Of a stretch of 64,000 bases of DNA, positions 55,600-64,000 are shown one piece after another (position 1 is the first letter of the stretch; every line of letters begins with the position of its first letter). This DNA comes from Stappia sp. (GTDB lineage: Bacteria; Pseudomonadota; Alphaproteobacteria; Rhizobiales; Stappiaceae). A model generated the notes under the pieces. That model did not search any database. It was not told the DNA's origin and worked only from the letters and a program-made list of their open reading frames with translations. The translations under genes and the position numbers were made by a program. The stretch is taken from positions 3,719,001 to 3,783,000 of the forward strand of contig NZ_CP157793.1 of assembly GCF_040110915.1 (NCBI RefSeq), given 5' to 3'.

Positions 55600-58500
55600 G
55601 CGAGCTCGGCGAGCAGGCCGGCGGCGACGGAGAACTTCGACACCGACAGATCGCCTTCGATGATCTCGCCGGCGGCGCGCGCGGTGCGCGTCACCCGCGT
55701 CTCATGGGTCGCGAGCCAGGTCTCGAAGCCGCCGGCCTCCAGCGCGTCGCGGGTGACGTCGCGATGGGCGCCGGCGAGCGTCGCCCGCGCCCGGTCGAGC
55801 GCCAGCCCGTCGTAATAGTCGAGGATCTTGAGGTCGCGCGCCTTGGCCTCCATGGCGCCGAGCCGGAAATGCGCGGCGACCTTGAAGAAGACGTCCGCCA
55901 CCTCCGCGAGATCGCGCCCGCTTTGCTCCGCCACCAGGATGATGTCGGGGATCTCCGTTTCCACCGGCAGCCGGGCGATGCGGGCGGCCAGCTCCTTCGG
56001 CACGCCGCCGGCCTCGAGCCGGGCCGTTTCGGCGGCGATCCCCGCCCGCGCGCTGTCCTGCACGATCGACAGGAGTTCCGGCGCCAGCGCCTGGATCCCG
56101 TCGCGGAAGCGCGTCACCTCCGCCTCGAGCCCCGCGCCCACGGCGACGTTGCGCAGCATCCACACGGTCTGTTCCAGGACGAGGTCCTGCACCGCGCGAT
56201 AGAGCTCCAGCTGGAGCGCCCCGTCGATGCGCGTGTCGAGCGTATCGATCTCGCCGTTCAACGCGGTGAGCCCATAGGCGTCGCGCACGATCGCGAAGGC
56301 CTGCGCGATCTGCGCGGGCTCGGCCCCCGTCTGATCGGCGATGCGGGTGAGATAGGTCGGCCCGCCCCGGTTGATCATGGAGTTGGCGAGCATCGTGGCG
56401 ATGATCTCGCGCCGCAGCCGGTGGCCGGCGATCTCCTCCGCATAGGCCTCCTGCATCTGCTGCGGGAAGTAGCGGAACAGCTCCTTGGCGAGATAGGCGT
56501 CGTCGGGCACGTCGCTGTCGAGCAGCCGGTCGTAGAGCGTGAGCTTGGCATAGGCCAGCAGCACGCCCGTTTCGGCGCGGGTGAGCCCCAGTTCCGCCGC
56601 CTCGAGTTCGTCGAGCGCCGCGTCGTCGGGCAGTTCCTCCACCGCCCGGTCGAGCAGGCCGGCCTGTTCGAGCTGGCGCATCATGCGCCGCTGGTAGCCG
56701 AACTCCTCCATGCCGCGCGTTTCCGACAGGCTGATCGCCAGCGTCTGCAGGTAGTTGTTGCGCAGAACCAGCGCGGCGACCTCCTCGGTCATCTCCGCCA
56801 GCAGCGCGTTGCGGTCGGGCAGCGACAGCCGGTTGGCGCGCACCGCCGCCCCCAGGCCGATCTTGATGTTGACCTCAAGGTCGGAGGAGTTCACGCCGGC
56901 GGAATTGTCGATGGCGTCGGAGTTGCAGCGTCCGCCGCGGCGGTTGAAGGCGATGCGCGCCTTCTGGGTCATGCCGAGGTTGGCGCCCTCGCCGACCACC
57001 CGCGCGCCGAGATCGGCCGCCGTCACGCGGATCGCATCGTTCGCCCGGTCGCCGACATCGGCGTCGCTTTCGCCGGCCGCACGGACATAGGTGCCGATGC
57101 CGCCGAACCACAGAAGGTCGACCTTCATCTTGAGGATCGCGGTCATCACCTCCTGCGGCGTCGCCTTGGGCTTGGCGAGGCCGAGCATCTCCTGCACCTG
57201 CGCCGACAGCGGGATCGACTTGGACTGGCGGGAGAACACACCGCCGCCCTCCGAGATCAGCGAGGCGTCGTAATCGGCCCAGGACGAACGGCCCAGGTCG
57301 AAGACGCGCTTTCGCTCCTCCCAGGTCGTCGCGGGGTCCGGATCGGGGTCGAGGAAGATGTCGCGGTGATCGAAGGCGGCGACCAGCCGGATCGCCTTCG
57401 ACAGCAGCATGCCGTTCCCGAACACGTCCCCGGACATGTCGCCGATGCCGGCGACGGTGAAGGGCTCGCTCTGGATGTCGCGGTTCATCTCGCGGAAATG
57501 GCGCTTGACCGCTTCCCAGGCGCCGCGCGCGGTGATGCCCATCTTCTTGTGGTCGTAGCCGGCCGAGCCGCCGGAGGCGAAGGCGTCGCCCAGCCAGAAG
57601 TTGCGGCTTTCGGAAATGCCGTTCGCCGTGTCGGAGAAGGTGGCCGTGCCCTTGTCGGCGGCGACCACCAGATAGGGGTCGTCGTCATCGTGCCGCACGA
57701 CCCGCTCCGGCGGCCAGACCGCGTCGCCGCTCAGATTGTCGGTGACGTCGAGCAGCGAGGAAATGAAGATCTTGTAGGCGCTGGTGCCCTCCTTGAAGAC
57801 CTCCTCGCGGCTGCCGCCGACGGGAAGCTGCTTGGGCACGAAGCCGCCCTTGGCGCCGACCGGCACGATCACCGCGTTCTTCACCTGCTGCGCCTTGACC
57901 AGACCGAGCACCTCGGTGCGGAAGTCCTGCGCCCGGTCGGACCAGCGCAGGCCGCCGCGCGCCACCATGCCGAAGCGCAGATGCACGCCTTCCACGCGCG
58001 GGCTGTAGACGAAGATCTCGCGAAAAGGACGCGGCAGCGGCAGCTCCTCGATGCGGCGCGGATCGAGCTTGAAGGCAAAGGTCGGCTTGGCCTGCCCGTG
58101 TGCGTCGAGCTGGTAGAAATTGGTGCGCAGCATCGCGTTGATGACATTCTCGAAGCGACGCAGGATGCGGTCGTCGTCGAGGCTGTCGACCGTGTCGAGA
58201 CGGTCGAACAGGTCGCGCTCGACCCGCGCGGCGCCGAGCGAGCGGTCCTCGCCGTTCGGGTCGGGGTCGAAGCGCAGATGGAACATCTCCACCAGCTTGG
58301 TGGTGATGTCGGCGTAGCGGTTGAGCGTCCGCCACATGTAGTCCTCGGAATAGCGGATGCCCGCCTGCCGCAGGTAGCGCGACAGGGCGCGCAGCATGGC
58401 GATGTCGCGCCAGGCGAGCCCGGCCGAAAGCACCAGCGCATTGTAGCCGTCGGACTCCGCACGGCCGCGCCACACCGCCATGAACAGCGCCTCCAGACGG

Positions 58501-60386
58501 GTGCGCAGGTCGTCGGTGAGGTCGATCGCCTCGCCGCCCGCCGGCTCCAGCGTGAGTTCGTGCAGATAGGCGAGCGGCCGGTCCGCCGGGGTGATCCGGT
58601 AGGTGCGCTCGTTGATCACCCGAAAGCCCATGTTCTCCAGGATCGGCACCCGCGCCGACAGCGGGATCGGCAGAAGGTGGTGATAGACCTTGAGCAGGAC
58701 CCGGTTGGCCGCGTCGCCCGCCCGCCGGGTGAACTCCAGCGCGGTGTCCGCCGCGTCGCTCAGCCGCTCCACGATGCGGATGTCGGCAAGCGCCGTTTCG
58801 GCCGAATAGATTTCGCGATAGCCCGCCTGGAAGGCATCGGCATAGCGCTGCGCCTGTTCCAGCGCGCGCGTGCCGCCATAGGCGGTGCGCAGCACGCCCT
58901 TCAGGTCGTCCGCCCAGGTGCGCACGATGTCGGCCACCGCCTGCTCCAGCACCTCCTGGCTCGGATCGGGCGTCTCGCCCTGATCGCGCCCGATGATGAA
59001 ATGCACGCGGGCCAGCGGACCTTCCGGATAGGTCATGTACCAGGCCGACAGGCGCCCGTCGAAGGCCTCGGCCAGATAGGCGCCGATGCGGATGCGGGTC
59101 TCGGTCGTGTGGCGGTCGCGCGGCACGAAGCACAGGATCGACACGAAGCGGTCGAACCGGTCGCGGCGCGCGAGCACGCGGATGCGCGGCCGCTCGTCGA
59201 GCTGCAGGATGGCGATGGCGTTGTGATAGAGCAGGTCCGGGTCGATCTGGAACAGCTCGTCGCGCGGGTAGCTCTCCAGAACGTTGAGCAGGGCGCGGCC
59301 CGAATGGCTTTCCGGGTCGTGTCCGGCGCGGGTCAGCACGCTGTCCACCTTGCGGCGCAGGAAGGGGATGCTCTTGGTCGACAGCGTGTAGGCCGTCGCC
59401 GTGAGCAGGCCGACCACCCGCAATTCGCCGACGAGCGCGCCGGCATCGTCGAACAGCTTGATGCCGACGTAGTCCATGTGGACCCGCCGGTGCACGCGGC
59501 TCTTGACGTTGGCCTTGGAGACGATCAGCGCCTCCGGCTTCATCAGGAAGTCGCGGATTTCCGGCGTGATCAGCACGAATTCCGACCCGCGCCGCAGCAC
59601 GCGCACGCTCGGATCGGCGAGCAGGCCGAGGCCCGTGCCCTTCTTGTGCGACAGCTCGCCCTGGGCGACCCCGCCCTCGAAATAGTATTCGCGCATGCCC
59701 AGCAGGGTGAAATTGTCGGCCGCCAGCCATTCCAGGAACTGGATCGCCTCGGCGAGCTCGTCGACCGGGATCGGCGGCGGCATATCCTTGTAGGTGGCGA
59801 TCGCCTCGGCGAGGCGGGCGCGCATCGCGCCCCAGTCGCGCACCGCGACATGCACGTCCTGCATCACCTGGTCGAGCCGGTCGGCCAGCGCGGCGCGCTC
59901 CACCTCGGTGTCCATGCGCGGCACGTGAATGTGAATGAGGCTTTCGCGCCGGCCCTTGCCCTGGGCGTTCGTGCTGCCGTGATAGGCGACGAGATCGCCG
60001 GCCTCGTTGCGCTCGACCGCCAGGATCGGGTGCAGCACGAGGCGCACGTCCAGACCGCTGGACTGCAATTCGCCCATCACCGAATCGACGAGAAACGGCA
60101 TGTTGTCATTGACGATCTCGACGATCGTCACGTCGCCGGCGCGGCTGCCGTCGCTCGGCGCGGCCGGATTGTCGACGCGCACCGAATGGGTGTCGAGCGG
60201 ATGGCGGGCGAGCCCGTCCCAGGCCGCGCGCGCGAACGCCGCGAGATCGTCCGCACTGTAGGTGACGAGGTCCTCGGCCGCCCCGCGTGCGTACATGTCG
60301 CGCGCGAAGGGGCGGACCTCCTCGCCAAGTCGCTCCAGCACGGCATCGATCAGCTTGGTTTTGGCCTGCTCACGTGCGTCGGGCAT
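55596..60386 (-). CDS. gdhB: NAD-specific glutamate dehydrogenase, large (180 kDa) class
   Basis: 1596 residues, complete. It oxidatively deaminates glutamate to 2-oxoglutarate with NAD and serves mainly amino-acid catabolism. The N-terminal ACT-like and helical regions (about 1-500) carry IVNDNMPFLVDSVMGEL near residue 90 and the family motif of HFIIGRDQGETPD. The catalytic domain (about 720-1230) has RGGLRWSDRAQDFRTEVLGL (cited by RGGLRWSDR), VPVGAKGGFVPKQLP, GIGDMSGDVFGNGML and GEGANLGMTQKARI. The start ATG follows GGTGGGG by 2 bp; longer upstream starts give only low-complexity sequence. A minus-strand transcript of 6.2 kb with the downstream MFS gene is likely. Confidence 0.95.
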   Translation of the reverse strand: MPDAREQAKTKLIDAVLERLGEEVRPFARDMYARGAAEDLVTYSADDLAAFARAAWDGLARHPLDTHSVRVDNPAAPSDGSRAGDVTIVEIVNDNMPFLVDSVMGELQSSGLDVRLVLHPILAVERNEAGDLVAYHGSTNAQGKGRRESLIHIHVPRMDTEVERAALADRLDQVMQDVHVAVRDWGAMRARLAEAIATYKDMPPPIPVDELAEAIQFLEWLAADNFTLLGMREYYFEGGVAQGELSHKKGTGLGLLADPSVRVLRRGSEFVLITPEIRDFLMKPEALIVSKANVKSRVHRRVHMDYVGIKLFDDAGALVGELRVVGLLTATAYTLSTKSIPFLRRKVDSVLTRAGHDPESHSGRALLNVLESYPRDELFQIDPDLLYHNAIAILQLDERPRIRVLARRDRFDRFVSILCFVPRDRHTTETRIRIGAYLAEAFDGRLSAWYMTYPEGPLARVHFIIGRDQGETPDPSQEVLEQAVADIVRTWADDLKGVLRTAYGGTRALEQAQRYADAFQAGYREIYSAETALADIRIVERLSDAADTALEFTRRAGDAANRVLLKVYHHLLPIPLSARVPILENMGFRVINERTYRITPADRPLAYLHELTLEPAGGEAIDLTDDLRTRLEALFMAVWRGRAESDGYNALVLSAGLAWRDIAMLRALSRYLRQAGIRYSEDYMWRTLNRYADITTKLVEMFHLRFDPDPNGEDRSLGAARVERDLFDRLDTVDSLDDDRILRRFENVINAMLRTNFYQLDAHGQAKPTFAFKLDPRRIEELPLPRPFREIFVYSPRVEGVHLRFGMVARGGLRWSDRAQDFRTEVLGLVKAQQVKNAVIVPVGAKGGFVPKQLPVGGSREEVFKEGTSAYKIFISSLLDVTDNLSGDAVWPPERVVRHDDDDPYLVVAADKGTATFSDTANGISESRNFWLGDAFASGGSAGYDHKKMGITARGAWEAVKRHFREMNRDIQSEPFTVAGIGDMSGDVFGNGMLLSKAIRLVAAFDHRDIFLDPDPDPATTWEERKRVFDLGRSSWADYDASLISEGGGVFSRQSKSIPLSAQVQEMLGLAKPKATPQEVMTAILKMKVDLLWFGGIGTYVRAAGESDADVGDRANDAIRVTAADLGARVVGEGANLGMTQKARIAFNRRGGRCNSDAIDNSAGVNSSDLEVNIKIGLGAAVRANRLSLPDRNALLAEMTEEVAALVLRNNYLQTLAISLSETRGMEEFGYQRRMMRQLEQAGLLDRAVEELPDDAALDELEAAELGLTRAETGVLLAYAKLTLYDRLLDSDVPDDAYLAKELFRYFPQQMQEAYAEEIAGHRLRREIIATMLANSMINRGGPTYLTRIADQTGAEPAQIAQAFAIVRDAYGLTALNGEIDTLDTRIDGALQLELYRAVQDLVLEQTVWMLRNVAVGAGLEAEVTRFRDGIQALAPELLSIVQDSARAGIAAETARLEAGGVPKELAARIARLPVETEIPDIILVAEQSGRDLAEVADVFFKVAAHFRLGAMEAKARDLKILDYYDGLALDRARATLAGAHRDVTRDALEAGGFETWLATHETRVTRTARAAGEIIEGDLSVSKFSVAAGLLAELA

Positions 60387-60649
60387 TTCCCCACCTTCCG
60401 GGTTCGGTGATGTGTGTCGGCGGTCCGTCGGCGTCGATGCGCGGCGCGGACTCGAATGGGACCGTCGCCCGGCACTGGCATGGCCGAGCAACCGCATGCT
60501 AGAGCGAGTTATCGCGCGATGGAATCACTTCCGGTGACCATCCACCTAATCTTTGTGGGCGCGCGAAAAGCGACGCTGGGGAAGAAAAAAGCGACACCGC
60601 ACAAGAAAACCGGACGCATCGCACGCGACACACGAGGGAGGAAACCGCC

Positions 60650-61267
60650 ATGACCGACACTGCCAAGACCGACACCGGCAAGACCGACACCGGCCAGACC
60701 GACCCGCAACCGCCGGTGGCCCTTCACCTGCCCCGGGAGACGGAACTCAGCCCGGAAACCGAGGCCTATTTCGCCAAATGCCGGGAAAAGCTCGGTCTCG
60801 TGCCGAACGTGCTGAGCGCCTATGCCTTCAATCAGGCGAAGCTCGACGCCTTCACCGCCATGTACAACGACCTGATGCTCGCCGACAGCGGACTGGACAA
60901 GCTGGAGCGCGAGATGATCGCGGTCGCGGTCTCCGCCGTGAACCGCTGCTTCTATTGCCTGACGGCCCATGGCGCCGCCGTGCGGCAATTGTCCGGCGAT
61001 CCGGAACTCGGCGAACTCATGGTGATGAACTACCGCGTCGCGGATCTCTCGCCGCGCCACCGCGCCATGCTCGACTTCGCCGTCAAGCTGACCGAGCGCC
61101 CGGCGGAAATCCTGGAGAGCGACCGGCAGGCGCTGCGCGACGCCGGCTTCAGCGACCGCGACATCTGGGACATCGCGGCGGTCGCCGCCTTCTTCAACAT
61201 GTCGAACCGGGTCGCGGCGGCCACCGACATGCGGCCCAATCCCGAATATCACGGCATGGCGCGCTGA
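60650..61267 (+). CDS. AhpD-like / carboxymuconolactone decarboxylase family peroxidase-related protein
   Basis: 205 residues, the 'peroxidase-related enzyme' group with an AhpD fold. The CxxC centre is NRCFYCLTAHGAA, preceded by EREMIAVAVSAV with the conserved Glu. The C-terminal part has the helix SDRDIWDIAAVAAFFNMSNRVAAAT typical of the group (cited by DIWDIAAV and FNMSNR). A thioredoxin-like or lipoyl-dependent peroxidase role is expected from the family. The N-terminus holds a 15-bp tandem repeat giving Lys-Thr-Asp-Thr-Gly units, probably non-essential. Ribosome site GAGGGAGGAA just before the ATG. Confidence 0.9.
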   Translation: MTDTAKTDTGKTDTGQTDPQPPVALHLPRETELSPETEAYFAKCREKLGLVPNVLSAYAFNQAKLDAFTAMYNDLMLADSGLDKLEREMIAVAVSAVNRCFYCLTAHGAAVRQLSGDPELGELMVMNYRVADLSPRHRAMLDFAVKLTERPAEILESDRQALRDAGFSDRDIWDIAAVAAFFNMSNRVAAATDMRPNPEYHGMAR

Positions 61268-61384
61268 CGCGCCGACCCGGGACAGCGCATCACGAACGCA
61301 TGACAAACCGCCAGGCGCTGGTGTAGAAAGCGGGGCCGACCGGGGCGCGGACCCCGGCGCAACCCTTTTTCCTGGAGAACGATC

Positions 61385-62335
61385 ATGGTCGCGAAGGTGT
61401 TCATCGACGGCGAAGCCGGCACGACGGGTCTGCAGATCCGCGAGCGGCTCGCGCGTCGTCGCGACCTCGAATTGCTCACGATCGCCGCCGACAGGCGCAA
61501 GGACACGGCGGCGCGCGCCGAGCTGTTGAACGCCGCCGACGTGGCCATTCTCTGCCTGCCCGACGACGCCGCGCGCGAAAGCGTGGCGCTCATCGAGAAC
61601 GCCACCACGCGGGTGATCGACGCCTCGAGCGCGCATCGCACCGCCGAGGGCTGGGACTATGGCTTCGCCGAGATGACGGCGACGCAGGGGGCGGCCATCG
61701 CCGCGTCGACGCGCGTCTCCAATCCCGGCTGCTATCCGCAAGGGGTGATCGCCTGCGTGCGGCCGCTGATCGAGGCCGGCCTGCTGCCGGCGAGCTATCC
61801 TGTCACGGTCAACGCCATTTCCGGCTATTCCGGCGGCGGGCGGCAGCTCATCGAAAGCTACGAGGCGAACGGCGCGCATAATGCCGCCTTCCTGCCCTAC
61901 GGCCTGACCTTCGATCACAAGCACCTGCCGGAGATGACGCGCTATGCCGCGCTTTCCGCGACGCCGCTGTTCCAGCCGGCGGTCGGCAACTACGCGCAGG
62001 GCATGGTGACCTGCGTGCCGCTGCGCCTCGACACGCTGGACAGCGTGCCCACGGGCGCGGCGCTGCACGACGCGCTGACGGCGCATTACGCGGCCCTTGG
62101 CGAGAGCTTCGTGGACGTGGCGCCGCTGGTGGAGACCAACCGCACGCCCGATCTCGACCCCGAGACCTTCAACGGCACCAACCGCATGCGCCTGCATGTC
62201 TTCGCCAACGACGCGCGCGCCCAGGCGGTGCTCGTGGCGGTCTACGACAATCTCGGCAAGGGCGCGAGCGGCGCGGCCGTGCAGAACCTCAACCTGATGC
62301 TCGGCGTCGACGCGGCCACCGGCCTCGCCGCCTGA
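61385..62335 (+). CDS. argC: N-acetyl-gamma-glutamyl-phosphate reductase (short type)
   Basis: 316 residues, type 2 ArgC. It reduces N-acetylglutamyl phosphate to the semialdehyde with NADPH in arginine synthesis. The nucleotide site is [17 protein letters not shown] (the type 2 pattern), the catalytic Cys116 is in SNPGCYPQG, and the His region is [10 protein letters not shown] purine stretch GGAGAACGATC precedes the ATG. It is followed by leuD after 44 bp, possibly in one transcript although the pathways differ. Confidence 0.96.
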   Translation: MVAKVFIDGEAGTTGLQIRERLARRRDLELLTIAADRRKDTAARAELLNAADVAILCLPDDAARESVALIENATTRVIDASSAHRTAEGWDYGFAEMTATQGAAIAASTRVSNPGCYPQGVIACVRPLIEAGLLPASYPVTVNAISGYSGGGRQLIESYEANGAHNAAFLPYGLTFDHKHLPEMTRYAALSATPLFQPAVGNYAQGMVTCVPLRLDTLDSVPTGAALHDALTAHYAALGESFVDVAPLVETNRTPDLDPETFNGTNRMRLHVFANDARAQAVLVAVYDNLGKGASGAAVQNLNLMLGVDAATGLAA

Positions 62336-62379
62336 GCATATTCCCTTCAAGACGATCCGTTCCCGAGGAGATCCGCGAC

Positions 62380-62985
62380 ATGGACAAGTTCGAAACGCTG
62401 ACGGGTGTCGCTGCCCCGCTGCCGATCATCAACATCGACACGGACATGATCATCCCCAAGCAGTTCCTGAAGACGATCAAGCGCACCGGTCTGGGCAGCG
62501 CGCTGTTCCACGAGATGCGCACCAACGAGGACGGCTCGGAGAACCCGGACTTCGTGCTCAACCAGCCGGCCTATCGCGGCGCGAAGATCCTCGTCGCCGG
62601 CGACAACTTCGGCTGCGGCTCGAGCCGCGAGCATGCGCCCTGGGCGCTGCTGGACTACGGCATCCGCTGCGTGATCTCCACGAGCTTCGCCGACATCTTC
62701 TACAACAACTGCTTCAAGAACGGCATCCTGCCGATCGTCGTCAGCCCCGAGGAACTGGAAAAGCTGATGGACGACGCCCGGCGCGGCGCCAACGCCACGC
62801 TGACCGTCGACCTGGAAGCCCAGGAGATCCGCGGCCCCGACGGCGGCGTGATCACCTTCGAGATCGACCCGTTCCGCAAGCATTGCCTGATCAACGGCCT
62901 CGACGACATCGGCCTGACGATGGAAAAGGCGCCCTCCATCGACGTCTACGAAAAGACCACCGCCGAAAGCCGCCCCTGGGTGTGA
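62380..62985 (+). CDS. leuD: 3-isopropylmalate dehydratase small subunit
   Basis: 201 residues, full length. Works with LeuC (not in the window) to isomerise isopropylmalate in leucine synthesis. Landmarks are [16 protein letters not shown], the phosphate-loop [17 protein letters not shown] and [11 protein letters not shown], all diagnostic. Ribosome site GAGGAGATC upstream of the ATG. A hairpin GACCCGGCC / GGCCGGGTC lies at 63016-63038 after the stop, without a T-tract. Confidence 0.96.
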   Translation: MDKFETLTGVAAPLPIINIDTDMIIPKQFLKTIKRTGLGSALFHEMRTNEDGSENPDFVLNQPAYRGAKILVAGDNFGCGSSREHAPWALLDYGIRCVISTSFADIFYNNCFKNGILPIVVSPEELEKLMDDARRGANATLTVDLEAQEIRGPDGGVITFEIDPFRKHCLINGLDDIGLTMEKAPSIDVYEKTTAESRPWV

Positions 62986-63059
62986 CCCGGCACCGGTCCT
63001 GACCGCCCCCCGCAAGACCCGGCCCCGGCGGCCGGGTCAGACTGCCGAGAAATCCTTGC

Positions 63060-63200
63060 AAGGTCGTCCTCCCGGACGCAGCGAAGCGGAGATCCGGGAT
63101 CGGAGAGGCAAGGAGCACGAAGGGGAAACTCTCTAGAAAAAGCAGAGCTTTCGGCTCCCCGATACCGGGTTGCGCTGACGCGTGCCCGGCATGACGCCCC
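63060..63200. repeat. Dispersed intergenic repeat remnant
   Basis: Contains TCCCGGA (63070-63076) and TCCGGGA (63093-63099) around GCAGCGAAGCGGAGA, then GCCCGGCATGACG near 63183-63195. This wording (CCCGGACGCAGCG...GATCCGGGA...CCCGGCATGACG) matches the intergenic repeats scattered through many Rhizobiales genomes. It fills much of the 271-bp gap between leuD and ohrR. Confidence 0.6.
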
Positions 63201-63256
63201 GGATCCTGTCGTTTCGGCGCAAAGTGCAGTTGGCCAGACGTTTCGCGGGCGCGCGG

Positions 63257-63766
63257 TCACGCCTCGTCGGCGGATGCGACGAGCGCGGCGCGCAAGGATT
63301 CCAGGTCGCGCTTGAGGCGGGCAAGATCGACGCCCGTGTCGGCGCCGAGCGCGGCGATTTCGCCCGGCAGGGAGGCAAGCGCATCTTGCAGGGCCTGCCC
63401 CGAGGCGCTTAAGGACACGAGAACGCGGCGCTCGTCCGCCGCGTCGCGCCGGCGGGTGACATGCCCCGCCGCCTCGAGCCGCTTGAGCACCGGGGTCAGC
63501 GTGCCCGAGTCCAGAAAAAGCGCCGCGCCAAGATCCTTCACGGAAGCCTCGCCGCGCTCCCACAGCACCAGCAACACCAGATATTGCGTGTAGGTCAGAC
63601 CGAAGGGCGCGAGCTTGCGCGCATAGACCCGGCCCAGCGCCTGGGTCGTGGACTGCAGGGCGAAGCACAGTTGCGCGTCGAGCGTCTGGCTTGCCGCGCC
63701 GCCGCCCGGGCGGGTCTCCTCGCGCAAAGGCACGGGCGCGTGAGGGGAGCGGTCATCCCCGGTCAT
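63257..63766 (-). CDS. ohrR: Organic peroxide sensor OhrR (MarR family)
   Basis: 169 residues from the ATG at 63766 (GGAG 8 bp upstream); a GTG at 63784 with GGAGGG just before it is the alternative. The sensing cysteine is in LDAQLCFALQSTTQ, followed by YTQYLVLLVLWERGEASVKDLGAALFLDSGTLTPVLKRLE, the OhrR-type winged helix (cited by its ends YTQYLVLL and PVLKRLE), and RRRDAADERRVLVSLS as the wing. OhrR represses ohr until oxidised by organic peroxides. It is divergent from ohr. Confidence 0.93.
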   Translation of the reverse strand: MTGDDRSPHAPVPLREETRPGGGAASQTLDAQLCFALQSTTQALGRVYARKLAPFGLTYTQYLVLLVLWERGEASVKDLGAALFLDSGTLTPVLKRLEAAGHVTRRRDAADERRVLVSLSASGQALQDALASLPGEIAALGADTGVDLARLKRDLESLRAALVASADEA

Positions 63767-63795
63767 CGTCTTGTCTCCGGTCACGTTCCCTCCAA

Positions 63796-63840
63796 CTGCG
63801 GGTCCTCCATCTGCGGGTCCTCCAGCTGCCCGCCCTCCAG
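63796..63840. repeat. Three tandem 15-bp units upstream of ohrR
   Basis: Units of the form CTGC-GGGTCCTCCA-T/G at 63796-63810, 63811-63825 and 63826-63840 (the third with two changes). The array lies right before the ohrR ribosome site, read on the minus strand as purine-rich. Confidence 0.85.
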
Positions 63841-63901
63841 CTACGGCGCGGCGTCGGGCACGTCAATGCGGACAAAATATTGCACAAAATTAAATTGGGC
63901 G

Positions 63902-63913
63902 CTATTTAAATAG
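63902..63913. promoter_or_regulatory. Palindrome, candidate OhrR operator
   Basis: CTATTTAAATAG is a perfect 12-bp palindrome in an AT-rich island (63873-63914) 25 bp before the ohr start. A second AT-rich half-site-like stretch, ACAAAATTAAATTG, lies at 63884-63897. Position fits repression of ohr and autoregulation of ohrR. Confidence 0.5.
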
Positions 63914-63938
63914 TCTCAGGACCACGAAGGGAGATCCC

Positions 63939-64000
63939 ATGACCCCGCTTTACACCGCCCATGCCACGGCCGCCGGCGGCCGCACCGGCACCGCCCGCTC
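63939..64000 (+). CDS. ohr: Organic hydroperoxide resistance protein Ohr, 5' end
   Basis: Only 20 full codons lie in the window (MTPLYTAHATAAGGRTGTAR). The opening LYTAHATAxGGRxG is typical for Ohr, a thiol peroxidase for fatty-acid and other organic peroxides that is reduced through lipoyl proteins. AAGGGAG lies 5 bp before the ATG. The divergent ohrR gene supports the call. Confidence 0.88.
   Translation, partial: MTPLYTAHATAAGGRTGTAR

Noticed and set aside
55704..60410. A 1568-codon open frame opposite the glutamate dehydrogenase gene
   Set aside because: It is an antisense shadow of a strongly conserved gene. The sequence is rich in Arg, His and Gly without any domain, as expected from GC-rich DNA read backwards.

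Overview
The window is high-GC DNA from an alphaproteobacterium of the order Hyphomicrobiales (Rhizobiales). A family near Stappiaceae is my best guess; the genus cannot be read from the sequence. Pointers are the phaR/phaA/phaB polyhydroxyalkanoate genes, a 1596-residue NAD-glutamate dehydrogenase, the metX-metW and hisC-tyrC pairs back to back, a 'host attachment' family protein, ArgC of the short type, and intergenic repeat types common in this order. No rRNA, tRNA, CRISPR array, insertion sequence or prophage was seen. Nearly all of the sequence is closely packed chromosomal housekeeping genes.

Layout. 1-3851: 3' three quarters of pyruvate carboxylase, then a YcaQ-like DNA glycosylase. 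3877-21635: a type I secretion locus. Two ABC half-transporters and an HlyD adaptor form an operon on the minus strand. It is divergent from a giant (about 3521 residue) RTX/cadherin-type surface protein whose core is 23 near-identical 303-bp repeats. A TolC-family outer-membrane protein faces that gene's 3' end. 21767-24362: small genes (host attachment protein, LMW phosphatase, phhB, TusA-like protein, DUF924). 24562-26491: glnK-amtB behind a sigma-54 promoter. 26710-30114: small unknown genes, a gamma-glutamyltransferase and a GlcG/HbpS-type protein. 30190-33409: PHA genes phaR, phaA, phaB. 33621-37190: rpmF, mtgA, oxyR and the divergent ahpC-ahpD. 37340-40241: ispA, an AraC regulator, a VOC protein and a PagL-like lipid A deacylase. 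40269-43621: argG with a small Fe-S protein, then gloB with a cupin. 43830-48867: methyltransferase, metW-metX, hisC-tyrC. 48908-52180: folP-folK and marR-Bcr/CflA transporter. 52351-60386: typA, an MFS carrier and gdh. 60650-64000: AhpD-like protein, argC, leuD, ohrR and the start of ohr.

How the parts work together. The type I locus should build one export channel for one adhesin. Its two ABC subunits carry different, complementary losses in the ATPase motifs, which is the most unusual thing in the window. Peroxide defence occurs three times (oxyR-ahpC-ahpD, an AhpD-like protein, ohrR-ohr). Nitrogen handling is covered by glnK-amtB, gdh, argG and argC. Several gene pairs overlap by four bases (ATGA or GTGA), implying translational coupling: oxyR/mtgA, metX/metW, folP/folK, marR/MFS and gdh/MFS.

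A second theme is a high number of short tandem duplications (units of 11-30 bp, two to four copies) at gene boundaries, twice covering a stop codon. These, the repeat evolution of the adhesin and the degenerate ABC pair are the main points for follow-up.
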